Assembly: GCA_965220205.1 (NCBI GenBank)
Contig: OZ244812.1
Location: 434,001 to 498,000, forward strand
Length of the DNA: 64,000 nt
Origin: G965220205 sp965220205
GTDB lineage: Bacteria; Chloroflexota; Dehalococcoidia; Lucifugimonadales; Australimonadaceae
Direction: 5' to 3'
Each line of letters begins with the position of its first letter. Position 1 is the stretch's first letter. The notes beneath the pieces are model-generated. The model was not told the origin of the DNA and did no database searches. It was given only the letters and a program-made list of their open reading frames with translations. This document shows positions 1-8,152 of the stretch, piece by piece. The translations under genes were made by a program, and so were the position numbers.

Positions 1-275
1 GAGAAGGATGACGGCTTGTCCCTCTCCAACTCAGCGGGGGAGAAACAGGGAAAGAGTACGGGAGCTCACGAGAGAGAAGACCCTCAGGGGGCGGCGTGGC
101 CGGCGTTCGAATCCGCAGAAAGCCACCGAACTGCGCACTTGGGCTTTGGTGGGCCGAATCGCGATGTTCTGGTAGACTCTGCGTGTCATGCTGCTACCGG
201 CGCGTCTGGCTTACCAGCACAGCCGAGGATACGGCGTGAACGGGAGAGCGAAATCCGGGGGATGAGGCAGTCCGC

Positions 276-965
276 GTGAAAACCGGTTCCAGCTACCACT
301 CAGAAGAAGAGGTCATCAAGCGTCTACAGGGCGTGCTGCGGCAGTCCCGCGACAGGATGACGGGCGCCGGGCCCGACGAGGCCCTGGTGAAGGAGGCGAG
401 GGCCCTAGCGGCCGACCTCGCCCAGCGGGTGTTGGGCTCGCCTGGGCATTGGGGCCTCACGAAGGTCCCGGAAGCCTTGCGTGACGATGCGGCAGCCGAT
501 GCGTTCGTAGCCATGCTGTTCGAGGTGCCCGAGTTCAGGGCCCGGAGCAACGTGTCAGAATGGTACGCCCGCACCCTCGAGACGCGTTCTATCCGGCTCA
601 CGGCGTTAGCGGAGGAGGAGGCAGCGGAGCGTCAGCGCGCCGATGAGTTGAGCGCGCCGGTCACCTTCTCCGAGCAGGAGGAAGGGGATGAGTCGGCTTC
701 GTCAGTCTTCGGAGCGGGCGGGGGATTCTGGGAGCGGTTCGAAACGGAGTTCCCGAGAGACGCGTTCGTGCTGCGGCTTCGGTACATGCTGAAGCGGTCG
801 ACGGATGAGATGGCGGCGATGCTGGAAGCGCCGAGCGCTCGCGCTATCACGATGCGGCTCGACCGGGCTAGGGAGCGTTTGGAAGCGTTCTGCGAGCAAA
901 GCGGCATGGACCAGCGCGAGGCGGGTGTCGTGATGAAGCAGTTCACCGAGGAGCCGAGCTTGTGA
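276..965 (+). CDS. ECF-like RNA polymerase sigma factor
   Basis: This 229-residue protein looks like a small sigma-70 family factor that would direct RNA polymerase to a special promoter set. Residues 68-105 resemble region 2 (a DDAAADAFVAML helix followed by a Trp-containing segment), and residues 158-206 resemble region 4, with an HTH ending in MRLDRARERLEAF, the usual RL-RAR pattern. An acidic linker joins them. The GTG start at 276 follows GAGG by eight bases. Its stop overlaps the GTG start of the HTH-FtsZ gene by four bases (GTGA), so the two are translationally coupled. No anti-sigma factor is visible; the HTH-FtsZ occupies the place where one often lies. The family call is from motifs only; the exact ECF group is not clear. 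Confidence 0.7.
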   Translation: MKTGSSYHSEEEVIKRLQGVLRQSRDRMTGAGPDEALVKEARALAADLAQRVLGSPGHWGLTKVPEALRDDAAADAFVAMLFEVPEFRARSNVSEWYARTLETRSIRLTALAEEEAAERQRADELSAPVTFSEQEEGDESASSVFGAGGGFWERFETEFPRDAFVLRLRYMLKRSTDEMAAMLEAPSARAITMRLDRARERLEAFCEQSGMDQREAGVVMKQFTEEPSL

Positions 966-2491
966 GCACCGGACAGAGTAATCAAAACGCAGGCGACGCC
1001 ACCTACATCTCTGTCGGACGGAACGCGTGGGTGCGGTTCGCGATGGAGTCGGCGGAGCGCTGGTTGGGCTACAAGGGCGAGCTGACCTCCGAGATCAGGC
1101 GATTCGCCCTATACATGAGGAGGATGCGCTACCGCTCAGGGCATTCGCTACGGGACCTCGCGGAGGAGCTGCAGCTGCCGTACGAGCAGTTGGCCATGCT
1201 GGAACATGGGCTCTTGAAGCCTTCCGAGATACCGTCCACCGCCTGGGTGCACCTGATGCGGCTTCTCGAAGGACGAGAGCAGCTCACGCCGAGGCCTGTC
1301 CGGGAGGACCCGCCGGCGACAGCGCTGGATCCGGACGAAGCCTGGGCCGCAGAGGACGGAGCGTCGTCGTCGGAAAGCGCAGCTTCTGCGGCGATGGGAA
1401 TGGGCACGTCGGCAATCGGGAAGGCCCGGATCAAGGTCATCGGCGTCGGTGGCGGGGGTTCGAACGCGGTGGCGCGCATGTATCGTCAGCGCACCAGCGG
1501 CGTCGAGTACATGACGGTCAACACTGACGCCCAACACCTGTTGCACATCGAGATGCCGGAGAAGCTGCGCATCGGCGACCGGCTGACCCGTGGGCTGGGC
1601 GTGGGCGGCAACCCCGAGCTGGGTCGCGAAGCGGCGGAGGAGTCGCGCGAAGACCTCTACAAGATGATCAACGGTACGGACATGGTGTTCATCGCGTGCG
1701 GCATGGGCGGGGGCACGGGCACCGGCGCCGCGCCGGTAATCGCTGAGATAGCACAGGAGACGGGGGCGCTCACGATCGCGATTGTCACGAAACCGTTCGG
1801 GTTCGAGGGTCGCCGCCGCGCCATGCAGGCGGAAGAGGGCATCGCGAGGCTGCGCAGCCGTGTTGACACGCTCATCCTGATTCCGAACGACCGGCTGTCG
1901 GCGATCTCGGACGAGAACCTCAGCGCGGAAGATGCGTTCCGCGTCGCGGACGACGTGCTGCGGCAGGGCGTGCAGTCGATCGCCGAGCTCGTGACGGTTC
2001 CTGGGGAGATCAACTTGGACTTCGCGGACGTTCGTACCGTGATGTCCGGCGCCGGCCCCGCGTGGATGGCGATCGGGCACGGCCGCGGCGAGGACCGCGC
2101 GGCCGAGGCCGCGCGGGCGGCGATGGCCAGTCCCCTGCTCGACGCGCCGGTCGAGGGCGCCACTAAGGTGTTGCTCAACATCACGGGCGGATCGGACCTG
2201 ACTCTGCAAGAGGTGCAGCAAGCCGCAGACTTCGTGAGTCGGCTCGTCGACCCGGAGGCGAACATCATCTTCGGCATGGTCGCCGACCCCCGGATGGAGG
2301 ACGAGGTCCGCGTGACCGTGATTGCCACCGGCCTCGTGGGCGGCGAACGGGTGCTCGGCCGGACCCTCGAACAGATGCTCGAGGACTCAATCGACGTCGC
2401 GGACGCCAGCACCCCCATCGCCGACCCGACCGTCGAGATGCCTACCATCCTCAGGCGGTGGGGCTTCGGCCGGCGCGGACCCGGCGAGTAG
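962..2491 (+). CDS. HTH-FtsZ fusion: XRE-type helix-turn-helix joined to FtsZ GTPase
   Basis: A 509-residue tubulin-like GTPase with an extra DNA-binding-type N-terminus. Residues 52-103 read as an XRE/Cro helix-turn-helix (RDLAEELQLPYEQLAMLEHG). Residues 104-154 are an Ala/Ser/acidic linker. Residues 155-460 are a complete FtsZ core: nucleotide loop GVGGGGSNAV, tubulin signature GGGTGTG at 249-255, and T7 catalytic loop NLDFAD at 351-356. The tail keeps an FtsZ-like C-terminal peptide, EMPTILRR at 492-499, which in ordinary FtsZ binds FtsA and other partners. The motifs therefore predict GTP hydrolysis and polymerisation. It resembles the ordinary FtsZ at 28167-29252 closely, at about two residues in three by eye over the core, so it probably arose by duplication. 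It is coupled to the sigma gene upstream. Role unknown; a division-linked transcription regulator is inference. Confidence 0.9.
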   Translation: MSTGQSNQNAGDATYISVGRNAWVRFAMESAERWLGYKGELTSEIRRFALYMRRMRYRSGHSLRDLAEELQLPYEQLAMLEHGLLKPSEIPSTAWVHLMRLLEGREQLTPRPVREDPPATALDPDEAWAAEDGASSSESAASAAMGMGTSAIGKARIKVIGVGGGGSNAVARMYRQRTSGVEYMTVNTDAQHLLHIEMPEKLRIGDRLTRGLGVGGNPELGREAAEESREDLYKMINGTDMVFIACGMGGGTGTGAAPVIAEIAQETGALTIAIVTKPFGFEGRRRAMQAEEGIARLRSRVDTLILIPNDRLSAISDENLSAEDAFRVADDVLRQGVQSIAELVTVPGEINLDFADVRTVMSGAGPAWMAIGHGRGEDRAAEAARAAMASPLLDAPVEGATKVLLNITGGSDLTLQEVQQAADFVSRLVDPEANIIFGMVADPRMEDEVRVTVIATGLVGGERVLGRTLEQMLEDSIDVADASTPIADPTVEMPTILRRWGFGRRGPGE

Positions 2492-2519
2492 CCCCACGCC
2501 GTCGCGCCGCGCCCGTCTG

Positions 2520-3941
2520 ATGCTGCTGTTGCTCGCGGCGGCTCTGCTTGTGGTCGCCGGAGCTCACGGTCAAGGCAGCGATGCCCTGACCGGCGTGCGC
2601 TTCGAGCGGGTGTTCGCCGGCATCCCCTTCGACGATCCTGTGTTCATCACCCACGCGGGCGATAGGTCGGGTCGGCTGTTCGTCGTCGAGCAGCGCGGCG
2701 TGATCGTCGCGGTGTCGGAATCGACGCCCGGCGAGGCGGCTACGTTCCTCGATATCAGCGACCGGGTGAACCGCGGAGGGAGCGAGGAAGGCCTGCTCGG
2801 GTTGGCGTTTGATCCAGCGTTCGCGGAGAACGGCCGTTTCTTCGTCTACTACAGCGCGGCTGGGCCGCGGCGCTCGGTGCTATCGCGATTCGAACGTCTC
2901 GGCGATGGCGCTAGCCCCGATTCCGAGCTCGTGATCCTGGAAATCGAGCAGCCGTACAGGAACCACAACGGCGGCATGATTGCGTTCGGGCCGGACGGGC
3001 ATCTCTATGTGGGGCTCGGCGACGGCGGGTCCGCCGACGATCCGCAGGGGAACGGCCAGGACCCCTCGACGCTGTTGGGGTCGGTCTTGCGCATCGACGT
3101 TCGGAACGCCAGCGAGGCTCAGCCGTACGTTGCGCCGCCGGATAACCCGTTCGCTTCAGACGGTCGTGGACGCCCCGAGGTGTGGGCGTATGGGCTGCGC
3201 AACCCGTGGCGCTTCTCGTTCGACCGCGAGACGGGGGAACTGTGGGCCGGCGACGTGGGGCAGCGCCAGTTCGAGGAGATCGACGTCGTGCGGGCCGGCG
3301 CAAACTACGGCTGGAACACGATGGAGGGCGCCCACTGTTTCGAACGCTCGGTCTGCGACCAGTCCGGGCTGACCCTGCCAGTGGCGGAGTACAGCCATGC
3401 GCAGGGATGCTCGGTCACCGGGGGCTACGTGTACCGGGGGAGTGCGGTCCCATCGCTGGCGGGGTGGTATGTCTACGGCGACTTTTGCACTGGCCGCGTC
3501 TGGGCGGTCCCCGCCGACGGCCAGCAGGGCCTGGAGGGGGTCGAGATCGCGGATTCTGGCTTCTCGGTCTCGTCCTTCGGCGAGGACGCCAATGGCGAGC
3601 TGTACGTCATCGACTACGGCGGCAGCGTCTACCGGACCATGGGCGTCGCCGACGCGACCGCCACAGCTGAGCCTCCCCAGCCTTCGCCGCTGCCGACGGC
3701 GTCGCCAGCGTCGCCACAAGACGCTATGCGGGGAGCTACGTCGACTCCGGCAGGGCCTACGCCTACTGCGGCGCCGTCGTCAACTCTCGCCACGGCGGCG
3801 GCTACGCTTACGCCCATTGCCGCCTCGGACGAGGGGACGGGCAGGACGGCATGGGGTCTGCTGGCATTGGCGGTCGTCGTTGCGATAGGCGTGGCGCTCG
3901 TCGCCTTCAGGCGGGGGCGCGGGAGGTCGGCTGGCATGTAG
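2520..3941 (+). CDS. Membrane-anchored PQQ-type glucose/sorbosone dehydrogenase-like protein
   Basis: A secreted beta-propeller of the glucose/sorbosone dehydrogenase (YliI/Hhip-like) family, about 473 residues. It starts with a hydrophobic signal segment (MLLLLAAALLVVAGAHG). Family motifs follow in order: DPVFITHAGD, GRLFVVEQRG, EEGLLGLAFDP, a YRNHNGGMIAFGPDG segment and GLRNPWRFSFDR, then GANYGWNTMEG. After the propeller come a Pro/Thr/Ala-rich linker and a C-terminal membrane helix ending FRRGRGRSAGM, so the enzyme is probably tethered outside the cell. The ATG at 2520 is the first in frame after the HTH-FtsZ stop, 28 bases away; no clear Shine-Dalgarno is visible, and the n-region is weak, so the start is uncertain. 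It is probably the third gene of the sigma operon. Substrate unknown. Confidence 0.8.
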   Translation: MLLLLAAALLVVAGAHGQGSDALTGVRFERVFAGIPFDDPVFITHAGDRSGRLFVVEQRGVIVAVSESTPGEAATFLDISDRVNRGGSEEGLLGLAFDPAFAENGRFFVYYSAAGPRRSVLSRFERLGDGASPDSELVILEIEQPYRNHNGGMIAFGPDGHLYVGLGDGGSADDPQGNGQDPSTLLGSVLRIDVRNASEAQPYVAPPDNPFASDGRGRPEVWAYGLRNPWRFSFDRETGELWAGDVGQRQFEEIDVVRAGANYGWNTMEGAHCFERSVCDQSGLTLPVAEYSHAQGCSVTGGYVYRGSAVPSLAGWYVYGDFCTGRVWAVPADGQQGLEGVEIADSGFSVSSFGEDANGELYVIDYGGSVYRTMGVADATATAEPPQPSPLPTASPASPQDAMRGATSTPAGPTPTAAPSSTLATAAATLTPIAASDEGTGRTAWGLLALAVVVAIGVALVAFRRGRGRSAGM

Positions 3942-3973
3942 ACGATGGGCCGGTCGGCCCTCGGAATCCGCTA

Positions 3974-4780
3974 CTAGAAGGGGAGGAGCGCGGTGCCGAG
4001 GGCTAAATCCGCCATGAGAGCAGCGCCCCACGCGAGGCTCGCCCCGCCGGCGATGCTCGCGACAACGGTCTCCATGCCCCGGAAGCGATTGGCGACGGCG
4101 AAAGGCACGCCTAGGACAAGGGTGATGGCGGCCATTGAGGCGATCGTGCCGACTCCGAACAGGATGAGGTAACCCACACCCACCCAGACGGAGTCAATCT
4201 CAGGGAGGAGCACCAGCATCACTGCGGCGCTGCCTGCGAGGCCGTGGACCATCCCGATGAGATACGACTTGGGCCGGAATGCAGGCTTGGTCGCGCCACT
4301 CGATGGGCTGCGGGACGCACTAGCAGGCGAGGGCGACGCCGCTGCGAGGCTTGGCTCAAGGGCGGCGTGCTTGATGGGCTCGGACCCGATGGGGTGCGAC
4401 GCGTGGATATGCAAGTGTTCGGCTTGGCCGTGGTCATGGCCGTGGGCGTGCACGTGGAGGCGTCCGCGCTTGAGATTCCAGAAGACCTGGGCGCCGAGAA
4501 GGACCAGCATGACACCCACGCCGAACTCGAGCATGGGCGCCGCGTCCGCGTAGCCGTCGAGGACCGCGTCCTTGAGGAGCAGGATCACGACGCCCAGGAT
4601 GAGGAGCGGCGTGGAGTGGCCGAGCCCCCAAGAGGCGCCGACCCAAATGCCGCGCCACGCGCTCCCGAATTCCCTAGCGATCGTCGATACGGCGACGACG
4701 TGATCGGCGTCGGTAGCGTGCTTGAGGCCCAGCAGGAAGCCAAGTGTCAGCGCGGCGATGATTCCCGAGTCCAAGTCCAC
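3974..4780 (-). CDS. NicO/UreH-family nickel or cobalt transporter
   Basis: A polytopic membrane protein of 268 residues. The first helix carries GLKHATDADHVVAVST, the HX4DH signature of nickel/cobalt permeases. A cytoplasmic His-rich loop (HVHAHGHDHGQAEHLHIH) fits metal binding, and a second helix group contains GMVHGLAGSAAVM. It starts 11 bases after the stop of the Fur-family gene, so the two form an operon. That pairing supports metal uptake under metal control. Whether the ion is Ni, Co or another divalent metal cannot be decided from sequence. Confidence 0.85.
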   Translation of the reverse strand: MDLDSGIIAALTLGFLLGLKHATDADHVVAVSTIAREFGSAWRGIWVGASWGLGHSTPLLILGVVILLLKDAVLDGYADAAPMLEFGVGVMLVLLGAQVFWNLKRGRLHVHAHGHDHGQAEHLHIHASHPIGSEPIKHAALEPSLAAASPSPASASRSPSSGATKPAFRPKSYLIGMVHGLAGSAAVMLVLLPEIDSVWVGVGYLILFGVGTIASMAAITLVLGVPFAVANRFRGMETVVASIAGGASLAWGAALMADLALGTALLPF

Positions 4781-4791
4781 TGGTGAGTTCC

Positions 4792-5316
4792 CTACTGCGT
4801 CTCATGGGCAGGTTGCGCGTAGCTGTGGCCCTGTCCCGGCGCGTGTGTGTGCGGGTGATCGCCGTGCGAGTGCGCCGCGTCCGCCCGGCAGTCGGCGCAG
4901 AGGCCGCTGATTGTGAAGTGCTCCATGTGGGGCTCGAACCCCGTCTCCTTCACCAGCTGACGCCTGAGGCGGTCGAGGTACTTGGGGTCCAGGTGAACGG
5001 CGCGGCCACAATGCTCGCAGACCATATGGTGGCGCCGGTGTTCCGGGTCGGCGAGTTCGTAGTGGCTCACTCCCCCCAGTATGACCTCATTGAGCAGGTG
5101 CAGCCGCTTGAGCAGGTCCACCGTGCGATAGACGGTGGCGAGATTGAGGCGAGGGTCGCCGCCAAGCATGTGGCGCCGGATGCTGTCGACCGTGACGTGT
5201 CCGCCCATCTCCCCGATGGCGGCGAGGATGCGGACGCGCTGGGCGGTGAGCCGATGCCCGGACCCGCGGATGGCTTCGATAGTGGACTGTCGGTCCTGAG
5301 TGGATGGCTGTCGCAT
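4792..5316 (-). CDS. Fur-family metal-dependent repressor (Nur/Zur-like)
   Basis: A 174-residue Fur-family regulator: a winged helix near residues 20-85 (HRLTAQRVRILAAI and NLATVYRTVDLL) followed by a dimerisation and metal domain with HHMVCEHCG and a second pair, CADCR, which would hold structural zinc. The C-terminus is an unusual His-rich tail (HSHGDHPHTHAPGQGHS). It is first in an operon with a NicO permease, so nickel, cobalt or zinc sensing is more likely than iron. A perfect 16-base palindrome lies 9 bases before its start codon and probably mediates autoregulation. Confidence 0.88.
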   Translation of the reverse strand: MRQPSTQDRQSTIEAIRGSGHRLTAQRVRILAAIGEMGGHVTVDSIRRHMLGGDPRLNLATVYRTVDLLKRLHLLNEVILGGVSHYELADPEHRRHHMVCEHCGRAVHLDPKYLDRLRRQLVKETGFEPHMEHFTISGLCADCRADAAHSHGDHPHTHAPGQGHSYAQPAHETQ

Positions 5317-5325
5317 GGGGCGTTG

Positions 5326-5341
5326 TTGCGAATATTCGCAA
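5326..5341. promoter_or_regulatory. Palindromic operator before the fur-nicO operon
   Basis: TTGCGAATATTCGCAA is a perfect 16-base palindrome in an AT-rich patch, 9 bases upstream of the Fur-family start codon. Fur-family repressors bind such inverted repeats at their own promoters. The function is inferred from position. Confidence 0.65.
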
Positions 5342-5424
5342 TAAGATTTCTATCGTGCGCGACGCTCGATGTCAAGCGGCGCGCCCCGGTCTGACGCTAC
5401 GCGGGCATACGTGACGCCTCCGCG

Positions 5425-6807
5425 CTACCGTTCGCCCTGGTAGAGCAGCGTGCCGGGCTCGAAGGCGGCCCATGCGAACCAGAAGTGGTCCTGGTGAACT
5501 ATCCGGTCGAGTTTCGCGCCTTCCAGCGGCCCCGCGATTGCGACGCCGAGGATGTTCCATGTGCTGCCGGTCTCATCGTCTCGGAAGACGCCGTGATTGG
5601 CCGGTCCGCTGGGGGCGAACGTGAGGCTCCTGCCGTCGATTCGAGCGTCGAACAGGCCGGTCGAGCCGACGTCCGCCGAGTCGGCGATGGAGCGCTGGTC
5701 GAGGGCCGAGGTCGTGCCAGGCTTGAAGAACACGACGATGTCGCGCCCGCCGAGGACGTAGTTCACGACGCGCTCTTCCTCGAGCCGCGAGTAGGGGAAT
5801 GCGGCGCTCGCGCCGTCGAGATTGACGGCGGCGACTCGCTCCATGGGCGGTAGACGGTCGTCGAGCGCCCCGGAGAACAGGAACGGCCGTTGGTCTACGC
5901 GGTCGTAGCCGACGTAGGGGTTGTCGCCGTACTGGCGGCGGAAGCCGGTGTCTTGCGAGAGAACGTTCGAGCCGGGGTAGTTGTCGCGGAACGTCTCCCA
6001 CGACACAAGCTGCGCCGGGATGAAGTCGAGCTGCGCGCCCGCGTAGCGCCCGACGATTCCCTCGCCGGTCAGCTGTTGCCACCAGGACTGCGTCTGGCGG
6101 TCCCACATGACGAGGTCGCTGTTGCGCAGATTGCCCGAGACGCCGAAGTCGAGGACCTGCCCATCGAACCTGCGGTCGAACACGACGGCTGAGTTGCACA
6201 GGGGGCAGAACGTCACGGCGACGGGCACGCCCGCTATCTCGTCGTTGGCGATTTCGTGCCGGGTCAGGATCTGGAGCGGGTAGGCCTTGGCGACGCCATC
6301 GACTTCGAGGGCGATGACCGGTTCGAGCGGCGACAACCACTCGTCGGCCTGGGCGGCGGCGACGAAGCGCGGGTTGTCCAGGGGAGGGATGCCGTCGCGG
6401 CCCACGCCGCCGCTGGCGATCTCGGAGTAGGGCACGGTATGGAGGCTGAAGTCGGTCTCCCATACGGCGGTTGAGAAGCGGGCCGCGTCCAGCGCTTCTC
6501 TGAAGTTGGGGTCGGGCTCGACCAACCCATCGCCGGCTGCGCCTGGAGGCTGGTTCGCGGCGGGGGCGTCGACGCCCGCGGATCCAGAGTCGGGGCCGCC
6601 GCTGTCTGTGGGCGTGGGGGCCGCGACGGCGGCGGCGTCCTCGGCGGGGCTTGGCGCAGGCGTGGGCGTGGGCGTAAGCGTGGGCGTGGATATTGGCGTG
6701 GGGGAGGCGACCGGGGTCGGCGTCGGCGTTGGGGGGCTGCTGCAAGCCGCGGCGAGCAGCGCTAGGGCAGCGCCGAGGACGGCCGTTCGGGTCGGGTTCC
6801 GAAACAT
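5425..6807 (-). CDS. DUF3179-domain lipoprotein
   Basis: A 460-residue exported protein. The N-terminus is a lipoprotein signal with lipobox LLAAAC (Cys about residue 22), then a Thr/Pro-rich spacer of the kind common on Chloroflexota surface proteins. From about residue 105 the sequence matches the DUF3179 family, with VAVTFCPLCNSAVVFDR as the hallmark, followed by VSGNLRNSDLVMWDR and TGFRRQYGDNPYVGYD. The two Cys of CPLC suggest a metal or redox site, but the family's activity is unknown to me. It stands alone between the Fur operon and the flavin protein. Confidence 0.85.
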   Translation of the reverse strand: MFRNPTRTAVLGAALALLAAACSSPPTPTPTPVASPTPISTPTLTPTPTPAPSPAEDAAAVAAPTPTDSGGPDSGSAGVDAPAANQPPGAAGDGLVEPDPNFREALDAARFSTAVWETDFSLHTVPYSEIASGGVGRDGIPPLDNPRFVAAAQADEWLSPLEPVIALEVDGVAKAYPLQILTRHEIANDEIAGVPVAVTFCPLCNSAVVFDRRFDGQVLDFGVSGNLRNSDLVMWDRQTQSWWQQLTGEGIVGRYAGAQLDFIPAQLVSWETFRDNYPGSNVLSQDTGFRRQYGDNPYVGYDRVDQRPFLFSGALDDRLPPMERVAAVNLDGASAAFPYSRLEEERVVNYVLGGRDIVVFFKPGTTSALDQRSIADSADVGSTGLFDARIDGRSLTFAPSGPANHGVFRDDETGSTWNILGVAIAGPLEGAKLDRIVHQDHFWFAWAAFEPGTLLYQGER

Positions 6808-6818
6808 GCCGGACGGGG

Positions 6819-7253
6819 CTATCGCGTGTCGCGGAACGTGACGCCGGATGTGAGGAAAGACTCCTCCTCGCCCTCGCCCGGCATGTCCCTCAGCACTTGG
6901 GTCACCGCAACGCTCATGGTCGCGAAGTTGGGCGAGGCGCCGATGCGGTGGGCCGGTATCTCGGCGGCGGCGCCCTTGACGTAGTAGGTCATGCGCTCGT
7001 CGATGAAGAGGACGGTGAGCTTGCCGTTGGCGCGCATGTTCCTAGTCGTTGTGGAGCCGTTGAAGGTGACGACGAGCAGCGTCGAGCGGTCGCGCGCGCC
7101 CACCTCGCGATAGCTGAGGAGGGCAGGGTGGCCCCACCCCGCCGAGTCGACGGTGACGATGACGATGGCCTTGCCGTGCATCTCCTCGGGCTCGGCCTCG
7201 TTGAGGACGTGGAACAGATCGTCCGGGAGCTCGCTGCCAAGGTCTTCCGACAT
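6819..7253 (-). CDS. Pyridoxamine 5'-phosphate oxidase-like flavin-binding protein
   Basis: A 144-residue protein with the split-barrel pattern of the PNPOx-like family: HPALLSYREVGARDRSTL, then TRNMRANGKLTVLF and a YYVKGAAAE strand. Members bind FMN or F420 and reduce or oxidise varied substrates. The ATG at 7253 is preferred because it directly begins the domain and follows a GA-rich stretch; upstream in-frame sequence is repeat DNA. It lies downstream of ubiX in the same direction, but a gap of 244 bases containing a repeat suggests a separate unit. Substrate unknown. Confidence 0.7.
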   Translation of the reverse strand: MSEDLGSELPDDLFHVLNEAEPEEMHGKAIVIVTVDSAGWGHPALLSYREVGARDRSTLLVVTFNGSTTTRNMRANGKLTVLFIDERMTYYVKGAAAEIPAHRIGASPNFATMSVAVTQVLRDMPGEGEEESFLTSGVTFRDTR

Positions 7254-7290
7254 ACGCTCGCTTCTTTCTTCTTCCGGAGGGGTCGTTCCC

Positions 7291-7318
7291 CTCTTAATCC
7301 TCCCCCGTGGGGGAGACC
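7291..7318. repeat. Dispersed CCTCCCCC hairpin repeat, copy 1
   Basis: The string AATCCTCCCCC followed by its inverted partner GGGGGAG recurs between genes across the window (also near 9745, 10812, 12334, 14041 and, inverted, 25204). Here it fills much of the gap between ubiX and the flavin protein; the gap otherwise shows nothing recognisable. Confidence 0.6.
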
Positions 7319-7497
7319 TTTGCGTAACTCTCTTTGCCGAGTGATGTTCTTCCCGCCCACCCGCCCGAGGCGTTGCGCGGGGGGACACCCCCACGCCCCC
7401 GGCAGAGGGGCTTTGCCCTCTGCACTCCCCCATTGGGCGACTACCGGAGCGGCGCCTGCGAGTTGCGCAAGGGTCTCCGTGGGAGAGGGGGCCAGAG

Positions 7498-8073
7498 CTA
7501 GCCGGGCTCCTCGCCGGCCCATCGGGTGAACTTGTCGTTCTCGATGTCGAGGAGGTCGAGGATCTTGCCGACGGTGTGGTCCACGATGTTTTCGATGGTC
7601 TTGGGCTGATGGTAGAAGCCGGGGATGGGCGGGAGGATGATGCCCCCGGCGTCGGCTACGGCAAGCATGTTGAGGAGGTGGCCCCGGTGCAGCGGCGTCT
7701 CGCGGGCGACGACGACGAGGCGGCGGCGCTCCTTGAGCACGACGTCAGCCGCCCTCGTGATGAGGTCCGTGTTGTAGGAGTGGGCGATCGACGCCAGGGT
7801 CTTCATGGAGCAGGGGACGACCGCCATGCCGTCGGTCTTGAAGGAGCCGCTGGAGACGGACGCGGCCATGTTGGCCGGGCTGTGGTTGATGTCCGCGAGG
7901 GCGATGATGTCCTCGATTGCCCAATCGGGCGCTTCGTACTTGATCGAGACGTGCGCGCCGGCGGACAGGATGAGGTGCGTCTCGATGTCGGGGTTCTCCT
8001 TGAGCGCCATGAGCGTACGAATCCCGTAGATCGGCGATGACGATCCGGTGATGCCAACGATGATTCTGCGCAC
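7498..8073 (-). CDS. ubiX: Flavin prenyltransferase UbiX
   Basis: A 191-residue flavoprotein of the UbiX/Pad1 family, which attaches a dimethylallyl group to FMN to make the cofactor of UbiD decarboxylases. The N-terminus IVGITGSSSPIYGIRTL is the nucleotide-binding loop, and VVPCSMKTLASIAHSYNTDLI and RETPLH motifs are characteristic. The ubiD homologue lies 80 bases upstream in the same direction, as expected for a cofactor maker next to its client enzyme. Confidence 0.92.
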   Translation of the reverse strand: MRRIIVGITGSSSPIYGIRTLMALKENPDIETHLILSAGAHVSIKYEAPDWAIEDIIALADINHSPANMAASVSSGSFKTDGMAVVPCSMKTLASIAHSYNTDLITRAADVVLKERRRLVVVARETPLHRGHLLNMLAVADAGGIILPPIPGFYHQPKTIENIVDHTVGKILDLLDIENDKFTRWAGEEPG

Positions 8074-8152
8074 AACCCCTCCTTGAATCGGACCGAGTGG
8101 AGCGGGGCCGAGGTCAGCCGAAACGCGCTGTCCGAGGCCGGCCCGCTTTCAG

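Noticed and set aside
16..279. An 87-codon frame before the sigma gene
   Set aside because: No motif, poor ribosome site and a composition like non-coding DNA; it is probably leader sequence.
962..1420. Frameshift or chimera joining an HTH gene to ftsZ
   Set aside because: The frame is open throughout, the linker is typical low-complexity, and no internal start has a ribosome site; a single fused protein is simpler.
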